Position numbers and translations under genes: made by a program. From NCBI RefSeq assembly GCF_002245895.1, contig NZ_NPJZ01000001.1, positions 2,330,501 through 2,394,500 of the forward strand: DNA of 64,000 bases. The letters run 5' to 3'. This document shows positions 10,180 through 19,493 of the stretch, piece after piece. Every line of letters begins with the position of its first letter. Within the stretch, counting starts at the first letter, position 1. The notes below the pieces were generated by a model, which worked only from the letters and a program-made list of their open reading frames with translations, was not told where the DNA came from and searched no databases. This stretch comes from Rhodococcus sp. OK302 (lineage in GTDB: Bacteria; Actinomycetota; Actinomycetes; Mycobacteriales; Mycobacteriaceae).

Positions 10180-10755
10180 ATGGCTCCCACTGATGTCACT
10201 GCGACGAAGCAGCGAATCCTCGATGCTGCGCAAGAAGAGTTCGGCACTTACGGACTTGCCGGCGCGCGCATCGACCGCATCGCCAAGAACGGCAAGGCGA
10301 GCAAGGAGCGGCTCTACGCGTACTTTGGGGACAAGGTCGCGCTCTTTCATGCGGTTCTCGACGCAAACTTTCATGCGGCGATGGAAGACATACCGTTTGA
10401 CGGCGCAGACCTGCCCGGATATGCGGTGGCTCTCTTCGATGACATGGTCGCTAAACCAGACATTGAACGAATGATGATCTGGGGTCAGATGCAGGGGGAG
10501 TCGACGCGTATGCGGGAACTGGCGGAGGTGGACCCGATTTGCACGCAGCGAAACGTATCAATCCGTGAGGCGCAGGAAGCCGGAATTCTCAACGACGGTT
10601 GGGAGCCTCAAGACCTGATCACGATGCTCTTCGGACTGGTCTTCGCCTGGGCGGTTGCGCCGGGTTCTGCCGACAATCAGTCGGTCGACGCAGCAGAGCT
10701 CGCGCGCCGTCGGGAAGTGGTGCGCGGGGCTGTCACTCGCATCTGCAAACCGTAG
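10180..10755 (+). CDS. TetR-family regulator
   Basis: This 191-aa repressor has a helix-turn-helix at residues 10-50 (RILDAAQEEFGTYGLAGARIDRIAKNGKASKERLYAYFGDK). The C-terminal ligand domain resembles the TetR_C subgroup with LAEVDPICTQRNVSIREAQEAGIL. Start ATG 10180 is at the usual distance before the HTH. Its divergent partner is the DHA2 exporter, so the likely ligand is an exported toxic compound. No other gene is adjacent in the same direction. Confidence 0.9.
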   Translation: MAPTDVTATKQRILDAAQEEFGTYGLAGARIDRIAKNGKASKERLYAYFGDKVALFHAVLDANFHAAMEDIPFDGADLPGYAVALFDDMVAKPDIERMMIWGQMQGESTRMRELAEVDPICTQRNVSIREAQEAGILNDGWEPQDLITMLFGLVFAWAVAPGSADNQSVDAAELARRREVVRGAVTRICKP

Positions 10756-10867
10756 TGTCTGAATTATCGAATATTGGTGCATGTCAACAATTTTCGAGCA
10801 AGATTCTTTCGAAAACCTGTCCGAAATGTCTCTAGGAATCGAAATCCTGTTCGATTAGAATTAGTGC

Positions 10868-12106
10868 ATGGACAGTCGGGAAACGTGGCAGTTGGACGGT
10901 GAAGGACTCAAAACGGAGGTCCTCGACCTCGTTCGCGCCCGCCACGGCCTGCAATCGCGCCTGGTGCACCTCGTTGTCGAGATGTTCACTCGTGATGCTC
11001 TCCCGGATACGGGCTTTCGGGCTATCACCCAGTGGTTGCACCGGTCCACCAATCTCGAGATCGGTGAATGCAGTCAACTGGTCTCGCTTGCACGGTTATT
11101 CATGCTCGAACCTGTAGTCGCACAGTCCTTTCACGATGGTGACATCGATATGCAGAAGGCCCGTCAGGTGGCACAGTTCTGCCAGCACCCACCCAAGAAC
11201 ATGCATATCGCGGACGTCGAGAAGGCGCGGGAAATCCTGCTGGACCTGGCCTCGAAGAAGGTTTCCGACTGCGACGCCGTCCGGGCGGCGATCCGGCGCA
11301 TCGAAAAGCAGTACGGTAACCGTGACGACGGCGTCCCTGTCGGGGAGGATTCCGAGCGCAACGAGTTCTATGCCTCGAAAGGTTTGTACGGCCGTGTCAG
11401 CGTCAAGGGTGACCTCGATGCCGTCAACGGCGCCCGGTTGATCGCCCTGCTGTCCGGACTTTCCAAGCCGACACCCGAAATTGACGGTGTGAAAGATCTT
11501 CGTACTCCGGCACTTCGACGTGCCGACGGTTTCTGCGAGATGTTGCGCCGCTTTGAGATGGCCGGCCTCGGGCCCGTCGAAGGTGGCGTCAAACCGCACC
11601 TGACGATCACCGCTACCGCGAAAGACCTCACGGACCTGAAGGCATTGAAAGACCTGTTGCCGTCCACTGAGGAACTCGGTCATGCGAGCAGCAACTGGGC
11701 CGGGCCTATCAGCCTCGACAGTGCCCGCATGCTTGCCTGCGATTGTATGGTCACCCGAATCCTGCTCGACCAGAACGGTGTTCCGATCAATCACGGGCTC
11801 GACGAGCGAACCGCGACGGTCCCGCAGCGGCGAGCCTTGGCGGTCAGGGATGGGGGATGCGCGTTTCCTGGCTGCGGAACCCCGCCCGGATGGTGCGATG
11901 CCCACCATATTTTTCATTGGATGGACAGTGGTCCAACGGATTTCGACAACCTCATACTTTTGTGCGGTCATCATCATCGGTTGCTGCACGATACCGAGTG
12001 GAGTGTCGAGATCGGGGGCGATCGGAGAACCCGGTTCTATCCACCGATGTCGGTGGATCCGTATCAGGTTCCGATACCGGGGAACAGTCCACCGACAGCA
12101 GCTTGA
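10868..12106 (+). CDS. DUF222 / 13E12-repeat protein with HNH nuclease domain
   Basis: This 412-aa protein has an N-terminal helical DUF222 domain (residues 1-280) and a C-terminal HNH domain starting CAFPGCGTPPGWCDAHHI and ending LILLCGHHHRLLHD. Two CxxC-like zinc positions and the HH pair are intact. These proteins are multicopy in Corynebacteriales and are often linked to the 13E12 repeats of mycobacteria. Their function is unknown; nicking or mobile-element activity is only suggested by the HNH fold. The start ATG 10868 follows a lower-GC leader. Confidence 0.9.
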   Translation: MDSRETWQLDGEGLKTEVLDLVRARHGLQSRLVHLVVEMFTRDALPDTGFRAITQWLHRSTNLEIGECSQLVSLARLFMLEPVVAQSFHDGDIDMQKARQVAQFCQHPPKNMHIADVEKAREILLDLASKKVSDCDAVRAAIRRIEKQYGNRDDGVPVGEDSERNEFYASKGLYGRVSVKGDLDAVNGARLIALLSGLSKPTPEIDGVKDLRTPALRRADGFCEMLRRFEMAGLGPVEGGVKPHLTITATAKDLTDLKALKDLLPSTEELGHASSNWAGPISLDSARMLACDCMVTRILLDQNGVPINHGLDERTATVPQRRALAVRDGGCAFPGCGTPPGWCDAHHIFHWMDSGPTDFDNLILLCGHHHRLLHDTEWSVEIGGDRRTRFYPPMSVDPYQVPIPGNSPPTAA

Positions 12107-12123
12107 ACAACCGAATACGCGAC

Positions 12124-12207
12124 GTGCACACCGGGGCAGAAACATGCCCCGGTGTTTCTATGGCCCGGTGTTTCTATGGCCCAGTGTTTCTATGGCCCGG
12201 TGTGCAC
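12124..12207 (+). repeat. Terminator hairpin with 16-bp tandem repeats
   Basis: Eighteen bases after the HNH gene, ACACCGGGGCA (12128-12138) pairs with TGCCCCGGTGT (12145-12155). The 3' arm is then repeated: CCCGGTGTTTCTATGG at 12148-12163 and 12164-12179, CCCAGTGTTTCTATGG at 12180-12195, and a partial copy to 12203. The outermost arms, GTGCACACCGGG (12124-12135) and CCCGGTGTGCAC (12196-12207), also pair perfectly. Confidence 0.75.
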
Positions 12208-12223
12208 AGGTATTTACATCGGA

Positions 12224-12757
12224 CTACGAAAAGTCTCTCTGAACCCGCAAGGTTCCAATGGTGGTCGCCAGTCCGTCGTATTGTGTTACCAGCAAGGTGA
12301 ATTCGATGAGTCGACGGTCGTCGAAATGCTGGGACAACGCATTCCACGTTGTGTCGGTAATGTCCTTGGAGGCGACCAACTCGTCTACCGCAGTCAAGAT
12401 TGCACGGTGACGAGAACTCAACTCGGAAGCGTTCGGTCCCTCCAAGATTCGGGCAAGTTCCGGGGCGTCGATTCCAGCCTTGCGGCCGAGCCTGATGTGA
12501 TGATCCATCTCGTACTGGCACTCGCGTAGATGGGCGACGCGCAGGATGATCAATTCGGTGTCGTGGCGTGAGATCTTGCCGCCGGGCATCAGTGATCCGG
12601 AATAGTGCAGCCAGCCACGGAACAGTCCGCCTGCGAGACCGAGTGTGCTGAACAAATGAGCGTCGGGTGCGCCGGCCGCTTTGGAGAGGACCCGCCAGAT
12701 TCCCCAGTTGATCGGGCCCAGTTGTTTGAATCGGCCAGGCTGGATACGGGGATTCAT
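12224..12757 (-). CDS. Carboxymuconolactone decarboxylase-like (AhpD-fold) protein
   Basis: This 177-aa all-helical protein has the CMD signature LRVAHLRECQYEMDHHIRLG near residues 71-90. Catalytic AhpD has ExxCxxC..H; here the first Cys is followed by Tyr-Glu, so the redox CxxC is missing one cysteine and peroxidase activity is unlikely. By position between lpd and ramB it may correspond to Mtb Rv0464c, which is recalled, not checked. It is the last gene before the convergent HNH gene and lies just downstream of a leftward MFS gene. Confidence 0.82.
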   Translation of the reverse strand: MNPRIQPGRFKQLGPINWGIWRVLSKAAGAPDAHLFSTLGLAGGLFRGWLHYSGSLMPGGKISRHDTELIILRVAHLRECQYEMDHHIRLGRKAGIDAPELARILEGPNASELSSRHRAILTAVDELVASKDITDTTWNALSQHFDDRRLIEFTLLVTQYDGLATTIGTLRVQRDFS

Positions 12758-12793
12758 GGTGCAACTCCTTGATGTCGACGGGCAGCTACGACG

Positions 12794-13957
12794 CTAACAC
12801 CGTGCCGCGGCTTCGGTGGGAGACTCCACCGAGAGTGCGCGAAATCGGACCACGGCAACGGCTGCTGCCACTGCCGCGAGGATCAGCATGGGCAGTGACG
12901 GACCCATCGTGGGGTCTAGGACGACCAGCAATACCGGTAGGCCGAAGCCGAGGTAGGTGCCGACGTAGAAGATGCCCGTCAATGCTCCCCGGGCAGCGGG
13001 AGGCGCCAAAGTTTCGAGGTCCAGGAGTCCGGAACGCAGGCACAGTCCGTAGGCGGTTCCGAGAGTTATTGCGCAGACGATGAACAGGAGCAGCGACGGG
13101 TGGGCGCCGCCGACTGCGACAAGGCAATACCCGGTAGCGGCGAGTGCGGCGCCGACGGTTCCGGCTTGCCGGCCCCAATTGCGATGACGCGCAACAGTTT
13201 GAACGACGATGCCGGCACCCAGGGTGAGTGCTGCGGCAAATCCGGGAAGCAGGGGGCCGGAGTAGCGGTCACCGAGGCGAGCGGACATCGTCACAAATGA
13301 CACGGTTGCGCTCGCAAAAACCCAGGGCGCCAAGGGTAATGCCCAGATCAACGCTGATCGCGCCGAGCGTTCACCATCGGGCGGTGGGGGAAGGGCTACG
13401 GCGGAAGTTGTGGTTCGGCTCCACGTCGCAGCGGCGGCAACTGAGCAGACCGACAGGACTGCCGATACGACAAACGGCGTCGCCAACGGGAAGGAGAAGT
13501 ACTGCGCCATCAGACCGGAGAACAAGGGACCCAAGGCAAATCCCGAGGTGAGAACCACTCCGGCCATGACGGTTCCGGCTTTACCTCGCAGATCGGCGGC
13601 CCACGCGGTACCGGCACCGATCGCCAATCCGGCGCCGATGCCGACGACCAATCGACCGGCCATCAGCCCGGAAGCGTTGTGCCACAGCAGAAGAATGACG
13701 GTGCCCAGAGATGCAACCAGAGCTCCGGGTAATACGACAGCGGCTCGGCCGACACAGTCGGAGAGTGCCCCGCCGGTCAACAAACCGGGGAGCAGACCAA
13801 GCGCGTAGATACCGAATACGCCGTCGAGTACTGCGTGTGAAAGTCCCTCGTGTGCCCGTAGTACGGGAATGAGGGAGGCAAAGTGGTTGGCGGCCCAACC
13901 CGTCGCGAGAAGTACGGACAGTACCGAGATGAACCCGCGACGGGATGGATCGCCCAT
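12794..13957 (-). CDS. MFS transporter (12 TM)
   Basis: This 387-aa integral membrane protein starts MGDPSRRGFISVLSVLL. Helices alternate with short loops, and the loop after helix 2 reads GGALSDCVGRAAV, a degenerate motif A. The GAGTAWAADLRGKAGTVMAGVV block fits small sugar/drug efflux-type members. Substrate cannot be inferred. The gene is followed by the CMD gene after 36 bases and preceded by the LLM gene after 10 bases, so the three leftward genes may form one operon. Confidence 0.85.
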   Translation of the reverse strand: MGDPSRRGFISVLSVLLATGWAANHFASLIPVLRAHEGLSHAVLDGVFGIYALGLLPGLLTGGALSDCVGRAAVVLPGALVASLGTVILLLWHNASGLMAGRLVVGIGAGLAIGAGTAWAADLRGKAGTVMAGVVLTSGFALGPLFSGLMAQYFSFPLATPFVVSAVLSVCSVAAAATWSRTTTSAVALPPPPDGERSARSALIWALPLAPWVFASATVSFVTMSARLGDRYSGPLLPGFAAALTLGAGIVVQTVARHRNWGRQAGTVGAALAATGYCLVAVGGAHPSLLLFIVCAITLGTAYGLCLRSGLLDLETLAPPAARGALTGIFYVGTYLGFGLPVLLVVLDPTMGPSLPMLILAAVAAAVAVVRFRALSVESPTEAAARC

Positions 13958-13967
13958 GCCCCGCAGC

Positions 13968-14957
13968 TTAGGCGGGCACCAGATTGCTGACGTCGGCGAG
14001 TAGTTCGAAGGTGCGCAGCCAGGCTTCGCGGTTGGTGCCGGTGGATACGGTGATCAGTTCGTCGGCCTGGGCGTGCTCGGTGAATTCGTCGAGGTAGGCC
14101 CGAACTTCGGATGGCGTTCCGACGGCGCTGTACCGGGCCATCTGCAGAACCTGCTGGCCGGCGGGAGAGTCCAGCAGCATGTCGGCTTCGTCGTCGGTGA
14201 AGGTGCGGCCGCGCCCGAGGAGCAGGCTGACGCGGGTGCGCTTCGAGGCGAGGAAATCCTGTTGCGCCTGCTCGGTGGTGTCGGCGGCAATGACATTGAC
14301 GCCGGCGATCACATACGGCTCGGCCAATTGCGCCGACGGTTTGAACTCGCGGCGGTAGATCGATACCGCGTCGCGAAGCGCATTGGGCGCGAAGTGCGAA
14401 GCGAAGGCGTAGGGGAGGCCCAGCATTGCCGCGAGCTTGGCGCCGAACAGGGACGAACCCAGGATGTAGAGGGGAACGTGGGTGCCCTTGCCGGGGATGG
14501 CGTTGATGCCGGGGACTCGTGATGTGTCGCCCAGGTAGCCCTGAAGTTCGAGGACGTCCTGCGGGAAGCTGTCCGAGGAACTCGGATCGCGGCGCAAGGC
14601 TTGCATCGTCTTCTGGTCGCTGCCCGGTGCGCGGCCCAGTCCGAGGTCGATGCGTCCGGGATGCAGGGTTTCGAGGGTGCCGAACTGTTCGGCGATGGTG
14701 AGCGGTGCGTGGTTGGGGAGCATGATGCCGCCCGCACCGAGGCGAATCTTGGACGTGTGAGCAGCAACGTGGCTGATCAGGACGCTCGTGGCCGACGACG
14801 CGATGGAGCCCATGTTGTGGTGCTCGGCGTACCAAATACGCTTGTAACCCCACTCCTCGGCTCGCTGGGCCAACGTCACACTGGCGTCGAAGCTGTCTTT
14901 GGCGGTCTCGTTCGCGCCGATGTGCGCGAGATCGAGGATGGAGAGGGGGACTGACAT
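13968..14957 (-). CDS. LLM-class flavin-dependent oxidoreductase
   Basis: This 329-aa luciferase-like monooxygenase belongs to the MsnO8/'LLM_2' type. Marks are [10 protein letters not shown] at the N-terminus, [57 protein letters not shown] and a phosphate-binding [14 protein letters not shown]. These enzymes use FMNH2 from a partner reductase to oxidise small molecules. Start ATG 14957 (MSVPLSIL) is preceded by AAAGG; the longer frame adds a non-family leader. The gene lies 10 bases upstream of the MFS gene. Confidence 0.88.
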   Translation of the reverse strand: MSVPLSILDLAHIGANETAKDSFDASVTLAQRAEEWGYKRIWYAEHHNMGSIASSATSVLISHVAAHTSKIRLGAGGIMLPNHAPLTIAEQFGTLETLHPGRIDLGLGRAPGSDQKTMQALRRDPSSSDSFPQDVLELQGYLGDTSRVPGINAIPGKGTHVPLYILGSSLFGAKLAAMLGLPYAFASHFAPNALRDAVSIYRREFKPSAQLAEPYVIAGVNVIAADTTEQAQQDFLASKRTRVSLLLGRGRTFTDDEADMLLDSPAGQQVLQMARYSAVGTPSEVRAYLDEFTEHAQADELITVSTGTNREAWLRTFELLADVSNLVPA

Positions 14958-15236
14958 GGAGATGGTGCCTTTCTGAAGCGGGCAAAAGCAGTTGTTGTGA
15001 AGTGCAACCACGGGTGGTGCATTCCTATTTCCTCCCGGCTTCACACTGGGTCGCCCCGCTCGGTAGAAGCGCTTCTTTTTACCGAGATGTCGCAGGTTCA
15101 GCCCTCTGCTATGCACCGCGTCACAGTGCGGGGGATATGTGCCTGATACTTACCGCCCAACGTGATGATGCGCACTGTTCCTGCCGCGAACAAGATGGCA
15201 GAAGGCTCGGTGCTTGCACGTCACTGATTCTCGGAA

Positions 15237-15947
15237 TCAGTTTCTGACCGCGCTCGCCAGGCCCGCCATTGCCAGGGCCTGATGAGCGCGTTCGACTACG
15301 AGCACCTTCGATTCGTCGATATGCGCACGCAGTTTGTCGCACGCCGCCGTCAGTTGGTTGTCGAGAATCAACTCGGCAATCAGAATGTGTTCCTCGACAG
15401 AGATTTCCAGCCGGCCCGGTGTCAGGTGGTCGAACATCCGCACGGGCCGTATCTTTGCGTTGACGGTCACCAAAGCGTCGACCAGAGCCGGATTTCCGGC
15501 CGACGCGAGCACTGCGATATGAAATCCCTCGTCGAGCGTGACGAAGTCGGAGTGTGGCTCGAAGATGTGCGCCCGCAACGCGTACCACCGGTCGAGTTCG
15601 GGTTCGAGAATATCCCGGTCATGGCGCAACGTGTCGTCTTCGAGTATCCGCCGAAGGCCCTGTAATTCGAGCAGTATTCGCAGTTCGTACAGTCCGCCGA
15701 GTTCGTCGACGCGTGGCCGGTACGGATACAAACCGTGATCTCCGCGTTGGACCAGCCCGTCGGACTGCAATCGTGCGAGGGCTTCTCGTACCGGGGTTCT
15801 CGATACGCCGTACGCGTGAGCCAGACGCTCTTCGCCGAGTCGTTGGTTGGGCGCGATCTTCCCGGACAGCAGGTCCGCCCGGATCGATACGTACACCTGG
15901 TCTCGTAGGGATTCCCCGGACGGATCGCCGATTCCGGTGGCGGACAT
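15237..15947 (-). CDS. GntR-family regulator (FadR/FCD subgroup)
   Basis: This 236-aa protein has an N-terminal winged helix (EERLAHAYGVSRTPVREALARLQSDGLVQ) and a C-terminal FCD domain (ELRILLELQGLRRI, DEGFHIAVLASAGNPALVDAL, EEHILIAELILD) with the usual metal/ligand His residues. I chose ATG 15947, which starts one base after the urtE stop; an upstream in-frame start would lie inside urtE. Co-transcription with urtABCDE implies it regulates urea uptake or nitrogen use, which is an inference. Confidence 0.88.
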   Translation of the reverse strand: MSATGIGDPSGESLRDQVYVSIRADLLSGKIAPNQRLGEERLAHAYGVSRTPVREALARLQSDGLVQRGDHGLYPYRPRVDELGGLYELRILLELQGLRRILEDDTLRHDRDILEPELDRWYALRAHIFEPHSDFVTLDEGFHIAVLASAGNPALVDALVTVNAKIRPVRMFDHLTPGRLEISVEEHILIAELILDNQLTAACDKLRAHIDESKVLVVERAHQALAMAGLASAVRN

Positions 15948-15948
15948 G

Positions 15949-16641
15949 TCAGATGGCCATTGCTCGTCGGACGGCGTCGGTGGACTCGGTGCCGCCGGTT
16001 CCGGTGGAAGTGACGTGTCCGGCAGCGAGGACGCTGTAGTGCTGCGCAGACTGGAGCGCAAATCCGATGTGTTGTTCGACGAGGAGAACACCGAGATCGC
16101 CCCGACGCGTCAGATCCATGATGGTGCGTTCGATCTCGGCGACGACGTTGGGCTGAATGCCTTCGGTGGGTTCGTCGAGGATGAGGATCTTCGGTTCGGT
16201 GATGAGGGCGCGGGCGATGGCTAGTTGTTGGCGTTGTCCGCCGGAGAGGAGTCCGGCGCGGCGCTCGAGCAATGTGGTCAGCGCAGGAAACATGTCCAAT
16301 GCTTCTGCGATGAGTGCCTTTCCGCGTTTGCGGCCATCGGCCACCACTTGAAGATTCTCAGCGGTGGTCAGCTGCCCGAATGACTGTTGTCCCTGCGGGA
16401 CGTAGGCAAGGCCGCGGGCCACGCGAGCGCTGGGGCGCATTGCGGTGATGTCCTCGCCGCCCAGGAGGATGGTTCCGCTGGTCGGCTTGATCAGCCCGAC
16501 AACAGATCGCAGGAGCGTCGTCTTGCCGGCTCCGTTGTGGCCCATAACCGCGGCGACCCCGTCACGTGGGACGGTCAGTGAGATCCCGTGAATGACTTCG
16601 GTCCGACCGTATCCGGCTCGGATATCCCTTATTTCCAGCAT
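15949..16641 (-). CDS. urtE: Urea ABC transporter ATP-binding protein UrtE
   Basis: This 230-aa ATPase is of the LivF type. Walker A is GHNGAGKTT (34-42), signature LLSGGQRQQLAIARAL and Walker B ILILDEPTEGIQPN; the EGIQPN continuation is characteristic of UrtE. It energises urea import together with UrtD, UrtB, UrtC and the lipoprotein UrtA. It lies three bases after urtD. The preceding four genes and the following GntR gene read in the same direction. Confidence 0.93.
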   Translation of the reverse strand: MLEIRDIRAGYGRTEVIHGISLTVPRDGVAAVMGHNGAGKTTLLRSVVGLIKPTSGTILLGGEDITAMRPSARVARGLAYVPQGQQSFGQLTTAENLQVVADGRKRGKALIAEALDMFPALTTLLERRAGLLSGGQRQQLAIARALITEPKILILDEPTEGIQPNVVAEIERTIMDLTRRGDLGVLLVEQHIGFALQSAQHYSVLAAGHVTSTGTGGTESTDAVRRAMAI

Positions 16642-16644
16642 GAT

Positions 16645-17457
16645 TCACTCCTGACCTGCCGGCGCAGCTGCTGCCGTGCCGAGGTAGACCGCTTGGACAT
16701 TGGGATCTGCTTGTACCTGCGCGACAGTTCCTTCGGCGAGGACCTTGCCGGCGGCGAGAACGGTGACCGAGGTGGCAAATGCTCGCATGAAATCCATATC
16801 GTGCTCGACCACGACGACGGTGCGAGCGCCGCCGATACGACGCAGGAGGTTCCCGGTCTCCTCGCGTTCTTCGAGGCTCATTCCGGCAACGGGTTCGTCG
16901 AGCAGCAGCACCGAACAGTTTTGCACCAGAAGCATTCCGATCTCGAGCCACTGCTTTTGTCCGTGAGCCAAGATGCCGGCCGGCGTGTCACGCAGCGCTT
17001 CGAGGCCGATCGTCTCGAGGGCTTCTTCGATTTCGGGGAGTACGGACTTGCGGGTGCGCAACAGTTCCCAGGCCGAGCGGCCGGCGCCCGCCGCGATGTC
17101 GAGGTTTTGCAGGACGGTGAGTTCTTCGAACACGCTGGCAGTCTGGAACGTGCGTCCGACACCGAGCCGGGCGATCTTGTGAACCTTCTTGCCCAGCAAC
17201 TGTTCACCGGATTTGGTGATAGAACCGGTGGCGGGTACCAGCCCGGTGATGGCGTCGACGAGTGTGGTCTTGCCGGCGCCGTTGGGACCGATCAGGAATC
17301 GGAGGTCGCCCTGCATCAGCGTCAGGTCGACGCCGTCGACGGCTTTGAATCCGTCGAAGCTGACCGAGAGGTTGCGTACCTCGAGGTATTCGGAGGACAT
17401 TCCGGCGTTGCCGCCGAGGACGGGGGCGGGTTGACTGGTGACGGTTGTGTTGGTCAT
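16645..17457 (-). CDS. urtD: Urea ABC transporter ATP-binding protein UrtD
   Basis: This 270-aa LivG-type ATPase begins MTNTTVTSQPAPVLGG. Walker A is GPNGAGKTT, Walker B VLLLDEPVAGMS, and the switch His is in VVVVEHDMDFMR. The TFQTASVFEELTVLQNLDIAAG block is typical of UrtD. ATG 17457 overlaps the urtC stop (ATGA), which indicates translational coupling. A 647-aa reading frame spanning this gene and part of urtC in the wrong frame should not be used. Confidence 0.93.
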   Translation of the reverse strand: MTNTTVTSQPAPVLGGNAGMSSEYLEVRNLSVSFDGFKAVDGVDLTLMQGDLRFLIGPNGAGKTTLVDAITGLVPATGSITKSGEQLLGKKVHKIARLGVGRTFQTASVFEELTVLQNLDIAAGAGRSAWELLRTRKSVLPEIEEALETIGLEALRDTPAGILAHGQKQWLEIGMLLVQNCSVLLLDEPVAGMSLEEREETGNLLRRIGGARTVVVVEHDMDFMRAFATSVTVLAAGKVLAEGTVAQVQADPNVQAVYLGTAAAAPAGQE

Positions 17458-18563
17458 ACGGACACCTCCACGGCTTCCGGTTCGGTGACCTTCGTGATTG
17501 TCGGGGGAACAGACTTGTTTCGCTTCTTGCGGTGTCGTAGTAGGGCAAAGAGTCCGGCGACTCCGGCGGGGAAGAAGCCGACCACGATGATGAACATGAG
17601 GCCTTGGGCGTAGATCCAGCCGGACGGAAGCTTCTCGGAGAAGGCCGACTGCGCCCAGGCGACACCGATGGCTCCGAGTACGGGTCCGAGTAGGGTTGCG
17701 CGGCCACCGATTGCGACGCCGATGAGGAAGGCGATGGACGGAACGATCCCGACGTCGGCGGGGGAGATGATGCCCACGATCGGAACGAACAGTGCCCCGG
17801 CGATGCCGGCGAGGAAGGCGGCCGTCACGTAGGCCACCAGCTTGATGTTGGCGGGATCGTATCCGAGGAATCGGACCCGCTCTTCCTGATCTCGTACGGC
17901 GACAAGCAGTTCGCCGTACCGGGAGTTCATCAGCTGCCGGATCAGCGCCACCGATGCGAGAAGGATTGCGGCGGCGATGAAGAACAGCATCTGCTTGTTT
18001 GCCGGGTCGTTGAGGTTGAAGCCGAAGAACGTGCGGAAGCGGTTCAGTCCGTTGCTGCCGCCGATGGATTGCTGACCGATCAGCAGGATCGCGAAGGCCG
18101 CGGCCAGCGCCTGGGAGAGGATAGCGAAGTACGCGCCCTTGACGCGCCTTTTGAAGACGCCCAGTCCGAGAAGAAAAGCCACGGCAGCGGGTAGGAACAG
18201 TACCGCGAAGATCGCGACGAACGGAGAGGCGAAAGGTTGCCAGTAGCCGGGTAGCTCGGTCTTGCCGGCGATTGTCATGAAGTCGGGGACCGCGTCGCCT
18301 TTGAGTTCGGCGTCGGCGATCTTGAGATGCATTGCCATCACATAGGCGCCGATTCCGAAGAAGACACCCTGCCCGAGGGTGAGCATTCCTCCTCGGCCCC
18401 AGGCTAATCCGATTCCGACTGCGACGATTGCGAAGCACAGGAACTTGGCCAGCAACGACAGCCGGAAGTCGGAGAGCACTGCCGGGGCGACCGCGAACAA
18501 GATGACCGCGGCAACTGCGAATCCGCCCCAGACCCGGATACGTGAATTGCTGAGGATGCTCAT
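17454..18563 (-). CDS. urtC: Urea ABC transporter permease UrtC
   Basis: This 369-aa LivM-type permease has about ten hydrophobic helices. The urea-transporter blocks GLAWGRGGMLTLGQGVFFGIGAYVMAMHL and SIGGSNGLNRF are present, and the C-terminus is a basic tail (RHRKKRNKSVPP). It overlaps urtB by four bases and urtD by four. It forms the membrane channel with UrtB. Confidence 0.93.
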   Translation of the reverse strand: MSILSNSRIRVWGGFAVAAVILFAVAPAVLSDFRLSLLAKFLCFAIVAVGIGLAWGRGGMLTLGQGVFFGIGAYVMAMHLKIADAELKGDAVPDFMTIAGKTELPGYWQPFASPFVAIFAVLFLPAAVAFLLGLGVFKRRVKGAYFAILSQALAAAFAILLIGQQSIGGSNGLNRFRTFFGFNLNDPANKQMLFFIAAAILLASVALIRQLMNSRYGELLVAVRDQEERVRFLGYDPANIKLVAYVTAAFLAGIAGALFVPIVGIISPADVGIVPSIAFLIGVAIGGRATLLGPVLGAIGVAWAQSAFSEKLPSGWIYAQGLMFIIVVGFFPAGVAGLFALLRHRKKRNKSVPPTITKVTEPEAVEVSV

Positions 18564-19444
18564 ACGAGACTCCTTGTCTTGACTGCAAACAGTCCCTGCG
18601 GACGCAGTTGGAGGAACACGACGATGATGACGAAGACGATCACCTTCGCGATCGATGCGGTAGTCGAATATTCGATGAACGAGTTCAGGATGCCCAGGGC
18701 GAAGGCGGCAATGACCGCGCCCTTCATCTGCCCGAGCCCGCCGACGACAACTACCAAGAATGCGTCGATCAGATAGGACTGCCCGATAGTCGGACTGGTC
18801 GAGCCGATCAGCGTCAATGCCACACCCGCCACGCCGGCCAAGCCGGACCCGATGAAGAACGTGGTGATATCGGTACGGCGGGAAGAGATTCCGCTTGTTT
18901 CCGCCAGGTCGCGGTTCTGTACCACGGCACGGATCCGGCGGCCCATGGATGACTGCTTGAGTGCCAGCGACACCGCGATGACGGCGGCGATGGAGAGTAC
19001 AAGAATGAAGATTCGGGTACGGGGAACTATGGCGCCGAAGATTTCGACTCCGCCTGAAAGCCAGGTCGGCGCTATGACATTGACAGCGGGTGCGCCGAAG
19101 ATGTCGCGTGCCAGTTGTTGAAGGATCAGGCCGACGCCGAACGTCACCAGCAGCGTATCGAGTGGTCGGTGGTACATCCGCGACACCAGAACCACTTCCA
19201 GGAGGACTCCCATCAGCCCGCCGACGACAAAACCGACCAGCAGAGAGACGATCAAAGATCCGGTGGCGTTGGAAATAACCTGCTGCACTACGTAAGCGGT
19301 GTACGAACCGGCCATGATGAACTCGCCGTGCGCCATGTTGATGACGCCCATCTGCCCGAACGTCAGTGACAGTCCCAGTGCGGCCAACAACAGGATCGAT
19401 CCGATACTCAAACCCGTGAACAGCTGTCCGATCATTACATCCAT
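18560..19444 (-). CDS. urtB: Urea ABC transporter permease UrtB
   Basis: This 294-aa LivH-type permease carries GQMGVINMAHGEFIMAGSYTAY and SGLAGVAGVALTLIGSTSPTIGQSYLIDAFLVVVVGG, which fit UrtB. There are eight or so transmembrane segments. The ATG at 19444 lies 49 bases after urtA, and the stop overlaps urtC. The length is normal for the family without the long N-terminal extension seen in some proteobacterial copies. Confidence 0.93.
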   Translation of the reverse strand: MDVMIGQLFTGLSIGSILLLAALGLSLTFGQMGVINMAHGEFIMAGSYTAYVVQQVISNATGSLIVSLLVGFVVGGLMGVLLEVVLVSRMYHRPLDTLLVTFGVGLILQQLARDIFGAPAVNVIAPTWLSGGVEIFGAIVPRTRIFILVLSIAAVIAVSLALKQSSMGRRIRAVVQNRDLAETSGISSRRTDITTFFIGSGLAGVAGVALTLIGSTSPTIGQSYLIDAFLVVVVGGLGQMKGAVIAAFALGILNSFIEYSTTASIAKVIVFVIIVVFLQLRPQGLFAVKTRSLV

Positions 19445-19493
19445 GACAGACGTTCCGCCTCTCTACCAGTCGGTTTCATTGCAGTCGGACCCT

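Noticed and set aside
12121..12207. CRISPR-like repeats after the HNH gene
   Set aside because: Units are 16 bp and directly adjacent with no spacers.
16645..18588. 647-residue frame covering urtD and part of urtC
   Set aside because: Only its C-terminal 270 residues are protein-like (UrtD); the rest is urtC in a wrong frame.
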